Source: Whalleya microplaca (taxonomy: Eukaryota > Ascomycota > Sordariomycetes > Xylariales > Xylariaceae). From it: a DNA stretch of 64,000 nt. This document shows, piece by piece, positions 37,351 through 47,620 of the stretch. The stretch lies in contig MU385720.1 in NCBI GenBank assembly GCA_022497155.1, positions 868,001 through 932,000 of the forward strand. Direction: 5' to 3'. Position 1 is the first letter of the stretch, and each line of letters opens with the position of its first letter. The notes under the pieces are model-generated. The model was given only the letters and a program-made list of their open reading frames with translations. It made no database searches and was not told the origin of the DNA. The translations under genes were made by a program, and so were the position numbers.

Positions 37351-38166
37351 ATGGATGTTCCAGGATTTGCTTTGGTTACAGGGGCAGCATCTGGCATTGG
37401 CAGAGCGTGCGCTATGACGTTTGCTAGAGATGGTGCCGCCGGAATAGCATTGCTTGATATCAATCGCGACGCTCTTTCGATAGTCAAGGGAGAAATCGAC
37501 GAAAAACAGTTTACGCCAGGCGGCAAGCCATGTCAAGTCATTATATACACAATTGATGTGTCGAAAGAAGATCAAGTCGACCAGACAATCAAGGCTGTTG
37601 CCGATGAGTTTGGTCGGCTGGACTACGTCGTCAACGCAGCGGGCATCGCAATGAAGCACGAAGGCGGGGCGGCTTTCGCTCAAACCACAGATTGGCAACG
37701 CATCATCGATATCAATCTAACTGGTACCTTCTTCGTTCTGCGGGCAGCAGCTAAGATCATGCTGCAACAGGAGCCAATTCTATCTACAATTGACGGCAGG
37801 CCCCTGCAACGTGGCTCGATCGTGAACTTTGGATCCATCCAAGGTGTTGTAGGAACACCAATGTCGACGGCGTACACTTCGTCAAAGCACGGCGTGCTGG
37901 GTCTCACTCGTACCGCTTCAGAAGACTACGCAAAGGATGGCCTGAGGATCAATGCTATTTGTCCAGGCTATACAGAAACGCCTTTGACGACACAATCGCC
38001 GCTGATACTTCAGGCAATGGAAGAACGAGTTCAGATCGCAGTGCCGATGAAACGAGTTGGGAAACCTAATGAAATTGCCGATGGTGTAGTCTATCTATCG
38101 GGCGGGAGGAGTTCTTTCGTGACAGGTAGTGCACTCTTCGTTGACGGCGGCTACACCGAGAGGTAG
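37351..38166 (+). CDS. Short-chain dehydrogenase/reductase 3 (classical SDR)
   Basis: Single exon of 271 residues. I start at ATG 37351 because the cofactor motif TGAASGIG (residues 10-17) then sits at its usual distance; the open frame extends 41 codons upstream without homology. Other landmarks are VNAAG, S162 (FGSIQG), Y175 and K179 (YTSSK), PG near 210, and the SDR end FVTGSALFVDGGY. LLDIN after the second strand suggests NAD. It should oxidise an alcohol or reduce a ketone, and would pair logically with the downstream Baeyer-Villiger enzyme by supplying a ketone. Absence of introns differs from SDR1 and SDR2, so the three are not recent duplicates. Confidence 0.9.
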   Translation: MDVPGFALVTGAASGIGRACAMTFARDGAAGIALLDINRDALSIVKGEIDEKQFTPGGKPCQVIIYTIDVSKEDQVDQTIKAVADEFGRLDYVVNAAGIAMKHEGGAAFAQTTDWQRIIDINLTGTFFVLRAAAKIMLQQEPILSTIDGRPLQRGSIVNFGSIQGVVGTPMSTAYTSSKHGVLGLTRTASEDYAKDGLRINAICPGYTETPLTTQSPLILQAMEERVQIAVPMKRVGKPNEIADGVVYLSGGRSSFVTGSALFVDGGYTER

Positions 38167-39175
38167 ACGATAATTTATGGCACGAGTCACTGCGTGACCC
38201 ATATGAGAATTATGGCCTCCTTATGTAGTTGAGATGAAAAAAGAGAATCCTGAGCTCAATCCCAATACATGTACCTGATCCTCTATATATTAAATACAAT
38301 GTGACTCGTGTATAAACTTACTTCGCCTTTAGAAAGTTGCGAAACGATTAAAGTCATTTTGTTCCGGAAAATAGTAGAGATGTTTACCCCGCGGCCCTTT
38401 TTACATATAAGAAGCACAAGTATATACCTCTTTGTTCTTCTTTTCCTCTTTTTCTTTCCGACAATATCACTTGTTGTTTGAAGCTATTGCTATGGCTAAA
38501 TTTTCTGATTTCAGCCTCTTGTTACGGTAGAAGGTGAACTGTGAATACCATAATTGTTTAGCGTCAAGTTATTGTTGCTGGAAATTCCAATAAGATTACC
38601 TCAACTGAAAAAAGCTCTTTAAGAGTTATTACAGTATTGGAGGGATTGGTATGCCTTAAGGCTCTTATTGTTGACGTTATCAAAGGTCGGCAGTATTTTA
38701 AGAGGAGGGTCTAGAATAGAAAAGATACACATTCATTTACCAGTAAAGTGTACCGCGGGGTAGGTATATCCACTATTATCTAGAATGGCCGTTTCAATAC
38801 CCTTCACAGTAACTTTATTAATCATTTCGAAAAAGTTAGGATAGATGGCATCTTAGGTAAAGTAGGTGAAATATCACTTGACTATAAGGTATCCCTTTGC
38901 TCGGTTTATATACCCATAATCTGTTGAAATATATGGTAAATAAGACTTCTACCTTTATCAGTCTTTCAAATATTACTTATTCTCGCTCAGGCACTTTTAG
39001 AAAAAAGTCGTTGTACGTAACCGCAGTTAGTGATATTAAATCGTATCTGAAACTCATGTTATCAAATGGCTTGCTCTTTGGCTGTGAGATTAGAACGGAG
39101 GTCATTGCATCACATTTACATGGTAACTCTATCTTGCTTATGCGAGCAGATAAGTGAACAGTCTGAAACGATATA

Positions 39176-39187
39176 GGAAAGTTTCCC
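39176..39187. promoter_or_regulatory. Shared near-palindrome, site 6 (BVMO promoter)
   Basis: GGAAAGTTTCCC, reverse strand GGGAAACTTTCC, identical to the site at 37066. About 480 bases before the BVMO start. Confidence 0.5.
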
Positions 39188-39354
39188 ATGATAGAGGGTG
39201 GGGGAGACCAATAAGGTAGGCAGTGGGTCTCCGACATCCACCACGATAAGCTCAAGCTGGAAGATCAATGCAACGCAGCCATTATCAAAATGATCGTCAA
39301 ATGTAACTGCAATTCTGTTGCTAATCACCTGGGTGGGTGTCATTCAACTTTATG

Positions 39355-39366
39355 GGGAAGCTTTCC
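39355..39366. promoter_or_regulatory. Shared near-palindrome, site 7 (BVMO promoter)
   Basis: GGGAAGCTTTCC, about 300 bases before the BVMO start. Confidence 0.5.
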
Positions 39367-39667
39367 TAGTCTTAGAAAAGTTATGGCGCTTCTGGGGAGG
39401 TCTTTAGGCAAAGTCCGTAGACCGTCGGAAGTGGTAAACGTTTACAGATTTATTGTGCTTCTGAAGCTCAGAAGAGGGTTGCAGAACTAGAGAAACGGAT
39501 GTTAAATCGTCCTATTGGATGTGAAGTATTCAAAATCAATACATTCTTGCAGTCGCTCATCAATATAACCACTGCGCTATAAATTCCTTTTGTCCCTATA
39601 GTTGTCCTAACGCGTGGACGATATACTTCAGTGCTGTAAATATCACAGTCGTCATACATCATTCATT

Positions 39668-41341
39668 ATGGGATCACTTGGTCAAAGCGCATACGACTAT
39701 GATGTCCTCATCATAGGTGCCGGGTTTTCAGGTGTCTGCAGTCTTCACCATATTCGAGAGCGTTTTCCCCACTGGCGTGTAAGGGTCGTCGAAGCTGGGC
39801 CAAATGTTGGTGGCACCTGGTATTGCAATCGCTACCCTGGGGCTCGGGTTGACACAGAATCCCTTACCTATCAATACTCATGGGATAAGGAACTCTTGAA
39901 CGAGTGGCACTGGAAAGAAGCCTACTCGACACAGCCGGAAGTTCTCAAATATATCGAACGCGTCTGCGAGAAACATGACTTGTATAAAGACATACAGTTG
40001 AATACCAGAATCAATTCTGCACGGTGGAACCAAACCACTCATTCCTGGGTCTTTACCGATGAGTTAGGGGACCAGTATCGAACACGATTCTTTGTTAGCT
40101 GTGTTGGCTTTCTTTCTCAGCCAACAACACCCCTGCTCCCTGGAATCGAGGACTTCCGCGGCCAATCTTTCCACACGTCGCGATGGCCTAAGGACTTCGT
40201 GACGAGCCGTGACTTGGCCGGAAAGAAAGTTGGAGTTGTTGGAACCGGAGCGACAGGGATCCAGGTCATCACTGAGATATCAAAAGAACCAAGTATCGAG
40301 TCTCTGACTGTTTTCCAGAGGACTGCCAATTGGTCTGGTCCGCTTCGCAACACGGTAATTTCACCAGAGCAGATGGCAAAGCACCGACAGGAATATGATG
40401 CAATATTCGGACAATGTGCCGAAACTCCATCGGGGTTCTTGTACAAACCGGACCCTCGCAAGTCTTCGGAGGTGACCGACGATGAACGTCGCGCCCTGTG
40501 GGATAAAGTATGGGCCGAACCTGGCTTCAAAAAATGGCTTGGAGTTTTCAGCGACACATACACCGATCGTGAAGCGAATAGACTCTATTCCGACTACATT
40601 GCTGCCAAGATCAGGGAACGAATACGTGATCCCGATGTAGCGGATTCTTTGATCCCTAAGAACCATGGGTTCGGGATGCGACGGGTACCCTTAGAAAGCG
40701 GTTATTTCGAAGTCTATAACCAGGACAATGTCCACCTAGTCGACATGAGGAAGACTCCCATAGAGAAAGTAACGGAAACGGGTATTATAACTGTAGACGG
40801 GAAGCATCATGAGCTCGATATTCTGATCTTCGCTACAGGATTCAATGCTATCACGGGCTCCTTCAGCACTATCGATTTTCATGCCAAGAACGACCGACCT
40901 CTTCTTGGGTACAGCGACACAGCGGAGGGGAGCCGAGCTATCTGGGTTGACCATAAGCCGAAAACTTTCCTTGGAATTTTGGCACCGGATATGCCGAACA
41001 CCTTCCTGGTTCTCGGGCCGCACCAACCTTTTGGCAACGGTACGCGCAGTCTCGAGAACGCTGTTAATGTTGTATGCGGTTTGCTTCAATATATGAATGA
41101 CAACAATTACACGTTTGTGGAACCGACACAGGAAGCCGTGGAAGAATGGGGCAAGCATGTTGTTGATTGTAGTAAGGGGTCTTTGATAAACGAGATCGAC
41201 AGCTGGATGACAGGTGTGAACACTAATGTAAAAGGAAAGCAAGAGAGGAGTGTCGCAAGATATACAGGAAACGTTGTAGCATATCGTAAGCGATGCGAGG
41301 AATGTCAACGAACAGGCTGGAAGGAATTGAATTTCGCCTAG
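39668..41341 (+). CDS. Baeyer-Villiger monooxygenase (FAD/NADPH, CHMO-like)
   Basis: Single exon of 557 residues from ATG 39668 (MGSLGQ); an in-frame upstream extension has no ATG-led support. The FAD fingerprint is IIGAGFSG (residues 15-22), then GGTWYCNRYPGARVD, the typical BVMO FAD loop. The BVMO signature FRGQSFHTSRWP (residues 163-174) is complete, and the NADPH fingerprint VGTGATGIQ follows (about 191-199). FATGF (near 395) and GPHQPFGNG close the active site region. The enzyme inserts oxygen next to a ketone to give an ester or lactone. Length matches cyclohexanone-type enzymes. Two copies of the shared near-palindrome precede it. Confidence 0.93.
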   Translation: MGSLGQSAYDYDVLIIGAGFSGVCSLHHIRERFPHWRVRVVEAGPNVGGTWYCNRYPGARVDTESLTYQYSWDKELLNEWHWKEAYSTQPEVLKYIERVCEKHDLYKDIQLNTRINSARWNQTTHSWVFTDELGDQYRTRFFVSCVGFLSQPTTPLLPGIEDFRGQSFHTSRWPKDFVTSRDLAGKKVGVVGTGATGIQVITEISKEPSIESLTVFQRTANWSGPLRNTVISPEQMAKHRQEYDAIFGQCAETPSGFLYKPDPRKSSEVTDDERRALWDKVWAEPGFKKWLGVFSDTYTDREANRLYSDYIAAKIRERIRDPDVADSLIPKNHGFGMRRVPLESGYFEVYNQDNVHLVDMRKTPIEKVTETGIITVDGKHHELDILIFATGFNAITGSFSTIDFHAKNDRPLLGYSDTAEGSRAIWVDHKPKTFLGILAPDMPNTFLVLGPHQPFGNGTRSLENAVNVVCGLLQYMNDNNYTFVEPTQEAVEEWGKHVVDCSKGSLINEIDSWMTGVNTNVKGKQERSVARYTGNVVAYRKRCEECQRTGWKELNFA

Positions 41342-41826
41342 TTTTTCAAATGTTGCATCTGAATAGGGGACTTTTGCAATAATCAGCATTGTATTCAGAT
41401 AGGAACACCTTTGTCATTCAATGAGCTTCTTTCCTTCCTTACATACATGTTTGGAATTATTCTATATCTAGAATATGACGTTGAAGTATTTCATGTAACA
41501 ATGAACAAGACCATTATACTGATACCTTATCAACATAACCAGAATGCCTTTCAGTTCGGAATTTTGTCATCCTTCGCTATCAGGATACAAGATTGCATAT
41601 GCCATTATGGCTATGCCACAAAGACATCTGAAGACAAACATGAAGTTATGCACATCACTTTTTAGAAAAATGATTGCTCCTTTGTTTCTTTATTTTCTTT
41701 GGACGCCCAGCGTGATATTGACAGTGAAGACAATGCTGCTATTAAATACATGTACATCAGCCACCTTCGAAACTTCTCTCAATCTACAATGCACTCTTCG
41801 TGGCGCAAGCTTAATTGCCTAGTAAA
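41342..41826. other. Intergenic, no gene seen
   Basis: Short AT-rich 3' flank of the BVMO gene. Nothing recognised. Confidence 0.45.
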
Positions 41827-42264
41827 ATGTTCAATCAAACACTTAGAGACCTTTTCCCCGTACTTGACGGGTCAGAAACGCAAAAGCTCCCCATCCAAAC
41901 CAATTCTCAAACTAAGACCATCTACGCGGACAAGATTTCCCCCATATCTCGCATCATACGTCCAGAGAGGAGTTCCAGGGGCTGTATGATAGAAGTATAC
42001 ACGTTGACCTCGCAGCCTGTCGCACCTACTATCGAGCACCAAAAAGCCTGCACATGCGAGCTCAGCGACATAAACAGCGATAGAAAACTCCTAAGACAGT
42101 ATCTAGGACGATGGTACAATACTAAGTGCACAGAGCGTGATGGTCTTCAGTGCTGGTACTGGGATATCCTAGTCGGACTGTGTATGCAATGGGATATCGA
42201 GATGCCCGAGGGTTGTAAAGCGCCTACGGCCGAGACCTGGCTTGAGGGCGCCAGATCGTTGTAA
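41827..42264 (+). CDS. Unknown protein, possibly truncated by an LTR
   Basis: An open frame of 145 codons with a Cys/Trp-rich middle (ACTCELSD, KCTERDGLQCWYWD). I recognise no family. The stop codon TAA lies inside the first six bases of the LTR-A copy that begins at 42260, so the present 3' end was probably made by that insertion. It may be the surviving part of a longer gene or a chance frame. Confidence 0.35.
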   Translation: MFNQTLRDLFPVLDGSETQKLPIQTNSQTKTIYADKISPISRIIRPERSSRGCMIEVYTLTSQPVAPTIEHQKACTCELSDINSDRKLLRQYLGRWYNTKCTERDGLQCWYWDILVGLCMQWDIEMPEGCKAPTAETWLEGARSL

Positions 42265-42391
42265 TACAGGGTTAATGAGACTTTTATTTGACTTGAGGTT
42301 CAGGTATTCTAGAGTGGCAGGTGGCCTGTTATATATACAATGCTGCTATTCGTGCCTTGTCCTGTACCAGTCCTTGGCCCTCAATTTAACA
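42260..42391 (-). mobile_element. Solo LTR-like element, family A, copy 2
   Basis: 132 bp in reverse orientation relative to copy 1. Ends are TGTAATACAGGG on the left and TTTAACA on the right. The flanks (ATCGT, AAGAT) do not form a clear duplication, so the copy is old or rearranged. Confidence 0.7.
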
Positions 42392-42949
42392 AAGATGAAG
42401 ATATCCATGATAGAGAAATAGAAACGGCGTTGCTATAGAGGTCATATTAATGTTTACATAAATTATAGTCAATTGAATAGCATTTATAATCAATGGTAGG
42501 TTTGTAAGCGGAGTCAACTTTCGGCTTGTAGTGGCGTTATCGAATGTAAAGTCCGAAACATTTCATTCCCGTATAGATAGTCAAGTATCTCGAACACATT
42601 AGCCGCCCTCCGCTTCATACAGTATACGTCAGCGCAGTGGAATATAAGACAACTAGTTCCCTAATCTCCGATAGAACATCCTCAAAACTCCATAGAAATT
42701 ACAGTTTTAGGCTCCATTATGACGCTTACCAATGTTTCAACACTGCCTACGTCAGTGATTATTAGATTTTAGACTCGCGGTAGGCACAAACGGCATTGCG
42801 TCACCGTTATATATACATTCTTTATTGTCGTCAGATACCTACAAGAGCAGGATACCTTCAAAATTAATTTATTGTTTCTCATGTCTCTCACAGTCCAAAC
42901 CTTTTCAACAATCCTTTCAAGAAGTCAAAATCTTAGAACCGCCGCCATT
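42392..42949. other. Intergenic; aldo-keto reductase promoter
   Basis: No gene seen and no copy of the GGGAAACTTTCC-type element. Confidence 0.45.
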
Positions 42950-44002
42950 ATGCCAGCTGTAAAATCCGCCTACGATTCTAGAGACATGCAATTCCGCCAT
43001 CTGGGTCCTACGGGACTGAAAGTGAGCGTTCTATCTTTAGGGGGGTGGCTGACATATGGAGGGACTGAGAAAGGCGAGATTGTCAAGAAATGCCTACAGG
43101 CGGCCTGGGACCACGGGATCAACACCTTCGACACTGCGGAAACTTATGCTAATGGAGAGTCCGAGATCGAGATGGGCCAAGCTTTGAAGGAACTTGGATG
43201 GCCTCGTGACGAGTATGTTCTGACGACCAAGATATTTTTTGGGACAGGTCGCAAGGAGCCCAATACCCGCGGGCTCAGTCGGAAACATATTGTAGAGGGC
43301 CTAAAAAGTTCACTTGGGCGTCTACAGAAGCCATATGTTGACGTTGTATTTGCTCACCGACCTGACTATGCTACTCCTATGAGGGAAATTGTCGAGGGTT
43401 TCACCCAAGTCATCCGGAACCTCAACCTCGCCTACTACTGGGGAACCTCGGAATGGACCGCTACGCAGATTATGGAAGCCACCCAAATTGCCGAGCGCTA
43501 CAATCTCATTGCGCCAGTCGTTGAGCAGCCCCAGTACAACGCGTTTCATCGGCAGCGTTTGGAGGTCGAGTATGCGCCGCTCTACGAACAGTTCAAGTAC
43601 GGAACTACCGTATGGTCACCCCTGGCTTCTGGTCTGTTGACTGGAAAATACAACAATGGTATCCCGAAGGGATCCCGCTTAGACAAGCACGGGGGCTTGT
43701 TTGATGACACAGTCAAATCATTACAGTCCGAAGAGGGCAAGGCGAAGATCGAGAAGGTCAAGAAACTCACGGTGATCGCCGGGCGTCTTGGCGCAACCAC
43801 CGCCTCGTTAGCCCTTGCGTGGGTTCTAAAGAATCCAAACGTGAGCACAGTCCTCCTGGGTGCTACGAAAATTGAACAGATTGAGGACAATGTCAAGGCC
43901 GTCAAGCTGCTAGAGAAGCTTACCCCAGACGTGGTAGAAGAGATTGAGAAGATACTCGGCAATGCCCCTACGCAGCCTCCAAAGTTTGGACGCGAGAGAT
44001 AA
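42950..44002 (+). CDS. Aldo-keto reductase (K+ channel beta-subunit-like)
   Basis: Single exon of 350 residues from the ATG at 42950 (MPAVKSAYD). Another ATG at 42881 would add 23 residues poor in acids that could be a weak mitochondrial leader. The catalytic tetrad is D61, Y66 ([10 protein letters not shown]), K94 (TTKIFF) and H136 (FAHRPD). The C-terminal NADPH-binding part includes [12 protein letters not shown] and [15 protein letters not shown]. The overall pattern fits the AKR6 group, fungal relatives of voltage-gated potassium-channel beta subunits, which reduce aldehydes and ketones with NADPH. It lies between two inverted LTR-A copies. Confidence 0.9.
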   Translation: MPAVKSAYDSRDMQFRHLGPTGLKVSVLSLGGWLTYGGTEKGEIVKKCLQAAWDHGINTFDTAETYANGESEIEMGQALKELGWPRDEYVLTTKIFFGTGRKEPNTRGLSRKHIVEGLKSSLGRLQKPYVDVVFAHRPDYATPMREIVEGFTQVIRNLNLAYYWGTSEWTATQIMEATQIAERYNLIAPVVEQPQYNAFHRQRLEVEYAPLYEQFKYGTTVWSPLASGLLTGKYNNGIPKGSRLDKHGGLFDDTVKSLQSEEGKAKIEKVKKLTVIAGRLGATTASLALAWVLKNPNVSTVLLGATKIEQIEDNVKAVKLLEKLTPDVVEEIEKILGNAPTQPPKFGRER

Positions 44003-44394
44003 GATCTCATACTGTGATAATCTGCTCGAAATTTGTATAGAAAGTTATATCACTTTGATTGACCTGTTTATGACTCAACTCTCCCGTCTTAATTATTAAT
44101 ACCTCATAATCCCAATACTTGATATCGCTATTTCGCCTCCTCTTGCACAAGGGCGTTGCGCTTTAACTCGTAAAATACCCTTGAGGGTCAAGGACTGGTA
44201 CAGTACAAGGCACGAATAGTAGCATTGTGTATATAACAGGCCATCTGCCACTCTAGAATAATTGAACCTCAAGTCAATCAAATCTCATTAACTCTCTACT
44301 TCAACAAGGAAGGTGTAGCAGAGCTATGCTCATACAATGTGTCCTCCCCCCCCCCAACTTAGAGTCGAATGCACAAAAGTAAACAGAGCTTTGC
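44003..44394. other. Short convergent intergenic with LTR-A copy 3
   Basis: Holds the LTR-like element at 44181-44306 and a C10 run near 44346. Confidence 0.5.
44181..44306 (+). mobile_element. Solo LTR-like element, family A, copy 3
   Basis: Homology to copy 1 from TTGAGGGTCAAGGACTGG to the TTCAACA end. The first few bases of the left end are degraded, so no target duplication can be read. Confidence 0.7.
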
Positions 44395-45444
44395 TTAGCT
44401 AAGTGCAGATATAGATAGACGATTTAGTATACCCACGGCAGCGTCTCGCACTTCATTTACAATCTCAGCCGCTGGTTTGACATCATTAACAATGCCAACG
44501 CTAGCACCAGCCCAAACAATTGCTCGCGGACTTTTCCCAAACCCTGCATCTTCGTCTGCCACAGCTTCCTTGTACAGCTCCCGTAGCTTCTCAATGTCAA
44601 CCCCATTCTTCGAATCCGCATAGCTGTCCGTAGCGAGAGCGCGACCATCGTACAATACCGGCCATATGTTCGGGCCACGAAGCTGATCAAACACTTTCGA
44701 ACGGACCGTGCTCAGCGCGCCGTCCTTTGCCTTTATTACAGCGGCGCGATATTGTGGGTGCATTTCCGTCTCTGCGGCCGCAAGGAACCGAGTGCCCATC
44801 ACCACGCCTGCTGCGCCAAGAGCTAGAGCTGACGCGACCCCTCGCCCGTCAGCAAGGCCTCCGGCTGCGACCAATGGAATGTCTCCAAAGCCGTTGGCAT
44901 GGAGCACGTCGGTCGCCTCTGGAAACAACGAAACGATACCCGCCCCTCTCCTGAACCCATGCCCGCCTGCATCTGCACCTTGCAGGACCAACACGTCCGG
45001 GTTGCAGAGCTTCGCGACTTTCAAAGCTGCCGTGACACTTCCGACTTGGATCCAGATCTTCGTTTCCGGGCTTGCCTGGCGTATGGCCTGTGCCCAGGTT
45101 GCATAATCTTCGAATTCTTTGGAGGCGAATAGCCAGAGGATTGCTGGTTTGTATTTCGCTAGGACAGGTATTGCTTCATCCAGCTTTGCAACGAAAGTCA
45201 GAAGGCCGACGCCGACCGGTAGCGTTGACCCAGAGCACAAGACAGGGTAGGTTGAGAGAGATGTTTTAGCCCCTTCGAGGTTGGCTTCGAGCTCTTTCAT
45301 ATCGAAGACTGACCCAATCATACCAATTCCGCCTGCTTTCGTGACTTCTGTCGCTAGTCCATGGCCAGCGAAGCCACCCATCGGCGCGTTGATGATAATT
45401 GGGTTCGAAGCCCAGGGATACTCTGCACGAAGTTTTGAATTCAT
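44395..45444 (-). CDS. Nitronate monooxygenase (2-nitropropane dioxygenase family)
   Basis: Single exon of 349 residues. The TIM-barrel FMN enzyme motifs are PIIINAPMGGFAG at the start, QGADAGGHG in the middle (about residues 177-185), and AAGGLADGRG then GAAGVVMGTRFL for phosphate binding. The family oxidises alkyl nitronates such as propionate 3-nitronate to aldehydes or keto acids plus nitrite/nitrate, usually as detoxification. The length and the GADAGGHG motif fit fungal class I-like members. Its presence next to an amine/amino-acid permease and oxygenases suggests a nitrogen-containing substrate, which is inference only. Confidence 0.9.
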   Translation of the reverse strand: MNSKLRAEYPWASNPIIINAPMGGFAGHGLATEVTKAGGIGMIGSVFDMKELEANLEGAKTSLSTYPVLCSGSTLPVGVGLLTFVAKLDEAIPVLAKYKPAILWLFASKEFEDYATWAQAIRQASPETKIWIQVGSVTAALKVAKLCNPDVLVLQGADAGGHGFRRGAGIVSLFPEATDVLHANGFGDIPLVAAGGLADGRGVASALALGAAGVVMGTRFLAAAETEMHPQYRAAVIKAKDGALSTVRSKVFDQLRGPNIWPVLYDGRALATDSYADSKNGVDIEKLRELYKEAVADEDAGFGKSPRAIVWAGASVGIVNDVKPAAEIVNEVRDAAVGILNRLSISALS

Positions 45445-46763
45445 TTTGATTTATGAGAACAATCAAGTTTACGGAGGTGTTATGCAGACTATGTAGGTGG
45501 TAAATGAACCAATGTGCTAGGTTAAGTTCAACCATTTTATATCTACCGATATTAGGGATGTAGAGCTGACTAATATTGTGACGTGATCAAAACTTGCTGA
45601 CTACTTTAGGTATCACACTCCAAAAAAACACGTCAGGCACAAGTTCTTGGATTTTGTCTAAACAGACTAGATATCATACAGTGATCGTATGAGTCATTGG
45701 AGCAATACAGTTATTTGGAGACAATCTTTATATAAAGGAGAAAAGAGACTAAACCCTAACACAGGACACAGATAGTATTAAAGCTCCGCTTAGTTGAGCA
45801 TGATATATATACGAATGACTGGATAAGACTTTTATGCCTTACTACAAATAAAATAAATTCATGATTATATGTATTGTATCAGACTATATACCTACTTAAA
45901 GCAAGCTGTGACAAGGGCTGTAATAGGGCTTGGAATATATCAATTCAATAATAATTCTCTAAGGCCTCTGAGGGTGCTTATGGGTTCCAATCTAATCTGT
46001 ATCGGCGTATGGTCTTATATAGACCTGCTACCACAGTACGTACTCTAGTACGCGCAATCTCTTGTTGCCTACATCGGCGTCGTCTGATGATCATACCTTT
46101 TGTTAGGCAGTAATACATTCCATCAGTAACGAATAACAACCAACAGCACCCAATATATGTACTCGTGCAGCATTCCTGCATCTCGTATAGCTTCCAACAG
46201 GTCTTGGCTCCAATAGCCGTGTGACACAAGCTCTATAAGCTCAAGTAGGTGCGTCAATACTCGAGCGTATCCAGTGTGATAGAAACAGTGAAAATACATT
46301 ACCAGTAGATAATTAGTAGAGGATGAAGCTGGATTCAGAATTCTCTAATGACTGAGGCCCTCAAAGACCCCTGACGTTATCACTTTTCGGCGATATCGCG
46401 GTGTAGCTTGATTGTTTGCATAACACCGAAATTCTAAATGACAAACACACGGATGTGAGAAATTTAACTCCAGCTGCAAACATTCAATCTAAAAGCGATT
46501 CGGCAGAAATGTAACAGTATGACGTTGATAATAGGAAACCCGGATGACCCTTACTCAACCTTTCTTCCAAAAGCCTCGCTTACATTCTTTGTACCAGTAC
46601 ATGATACAATCCTCATTGTAGTGAGAAAGGTTAGGCCCAGGAACTACTATAGGAAACAACGTTCGTATATAGAATGAAAGCAAGTAACTTGCTATGCGAT
46701 TCTTAATTGCTCACTCTACTTCCTGTAGCTTCCCCGCAGCTTGGGTAAGTACAAATTAGCAAG
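45445..46763. other. Intergenic, AT-rich
   Basis: 1.3 kb without supported frames. The first part is the nitronate monooxygenase promoter. Confidence 0.5.
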
Positions 46764-46970
46764 TATCGTAGTTACATTGTGTGCAATGATCATGTAGGTG
46801 CTGCGGTAATCATTCTAGTTGACTAACTAAAATTGTATAAAGGTTTTAAGATCTAAAGGATTCCTAACAGCTTAAAAGATCCCTTTTAAGCAACGGGGAT
46901 CTCGGAGCAATAATTGCTCCGAAATCCATAAGCTCAAGGCACTATAACTAATACCCCTATTATCGTAACA
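46764..46970 (-). mobile_element. Solo LTR-like element, family C, copy 2
   Basis: 207 bp, reverse orientation, with a TATCGTAGTTAC left end and a TATCGTAACA right end. It keeps the CGGAGCAATAATTGCTCCG palindrome. No convincing target duplication (GCAAG versus TCAGG). Confidence 0.7.
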
Positions 46971-46971
46971 T

Positions 46972-47169
46972 CAGGCCATTCAAAACTTAGCTGATAATGG
47001 GTTTGTGGGGACTGGTGACGAAGAAGTTAGCCTACCAAAGGGGCATGGTGTTTCAAGGAACATACACTATCAAGATATATTTGTTTGGCTGGACCTGACC
47101 GAGGAAGAAGAAATAGCCATGGAGAAATTGTGTCGGAAATGGGGCCTGATGCCACATAATCAACGGTGA
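46972..47169 (+). pseudogene. Possible 3' coding relic cut by LTR-C
   Basis: A frame open for 65 codons from the edge of the LTR-C copy to a TGA. It reads like real protein, with DIFVWLDLTEEEEIAMEKL followed by a basic end. A second, overlapping frame after it is also protein-like (KAWYKEYHTKRRNF). There is no ATG near the left edge. I recognise no family. Best explanation is the tail of an old gene. Confidence 0.3.
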
Positions 47170-47241
47170 ATAAGGCGTGGTATAAGGAATATCATACTAA
47201 GCGCCGAAATTTCAAGACTTCTAGGATGAACCATGGGAAAG

Positions 47242-47400
47242 TGTTAACATACGCCCTGTAGGGCTGAGTGGTGGTACGGGCCCACGTATGGCCGATACGC
47301 CTATACATGTATATACATCAGGTGGCTCCGCCACCTTACTATAGCTTCACCTTGCACTATCAAGCTACTATACTCCTCATTACTTTGTCCCATATTGACA
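47242..47400 (+). mobile_element. Solo LTR-like element, family B, copy 2
   Basis: 159 bp from TGTTAACATACG to CATATTGACA, flanked by a perfect 5-bp duplication GAAAG (47237-47241 and 47401-47405). Confidence 0.8.
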
Positions 47401-47620
47401 GAAAGATTAACATAGCAGCAGAAATGACTCGAGTTTGAGCATTTACATAGGCAATATAGAATCCGTAGAGAAAACCTCTGTCGGCTTCAATTCTTGCATA
47501 CATGTAAGGGTTGGGACATCATGTGATGTTTTTGATGTGGTGTCTATCATGTACAGATAGCATGTGTTATCAATTGCTACCCTTGAATGTCGAAAAATAG
47601 GTCTATTATTTATTTGCTCC

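Larger units (their letters stand above)
38167..39667. other. Intergenic; BVMO promoter
   Basis: 1.5 kb, AT-rich, without a supported frame. Two near-palindromes lie in the last 500 bases. Confidence 0.5.
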
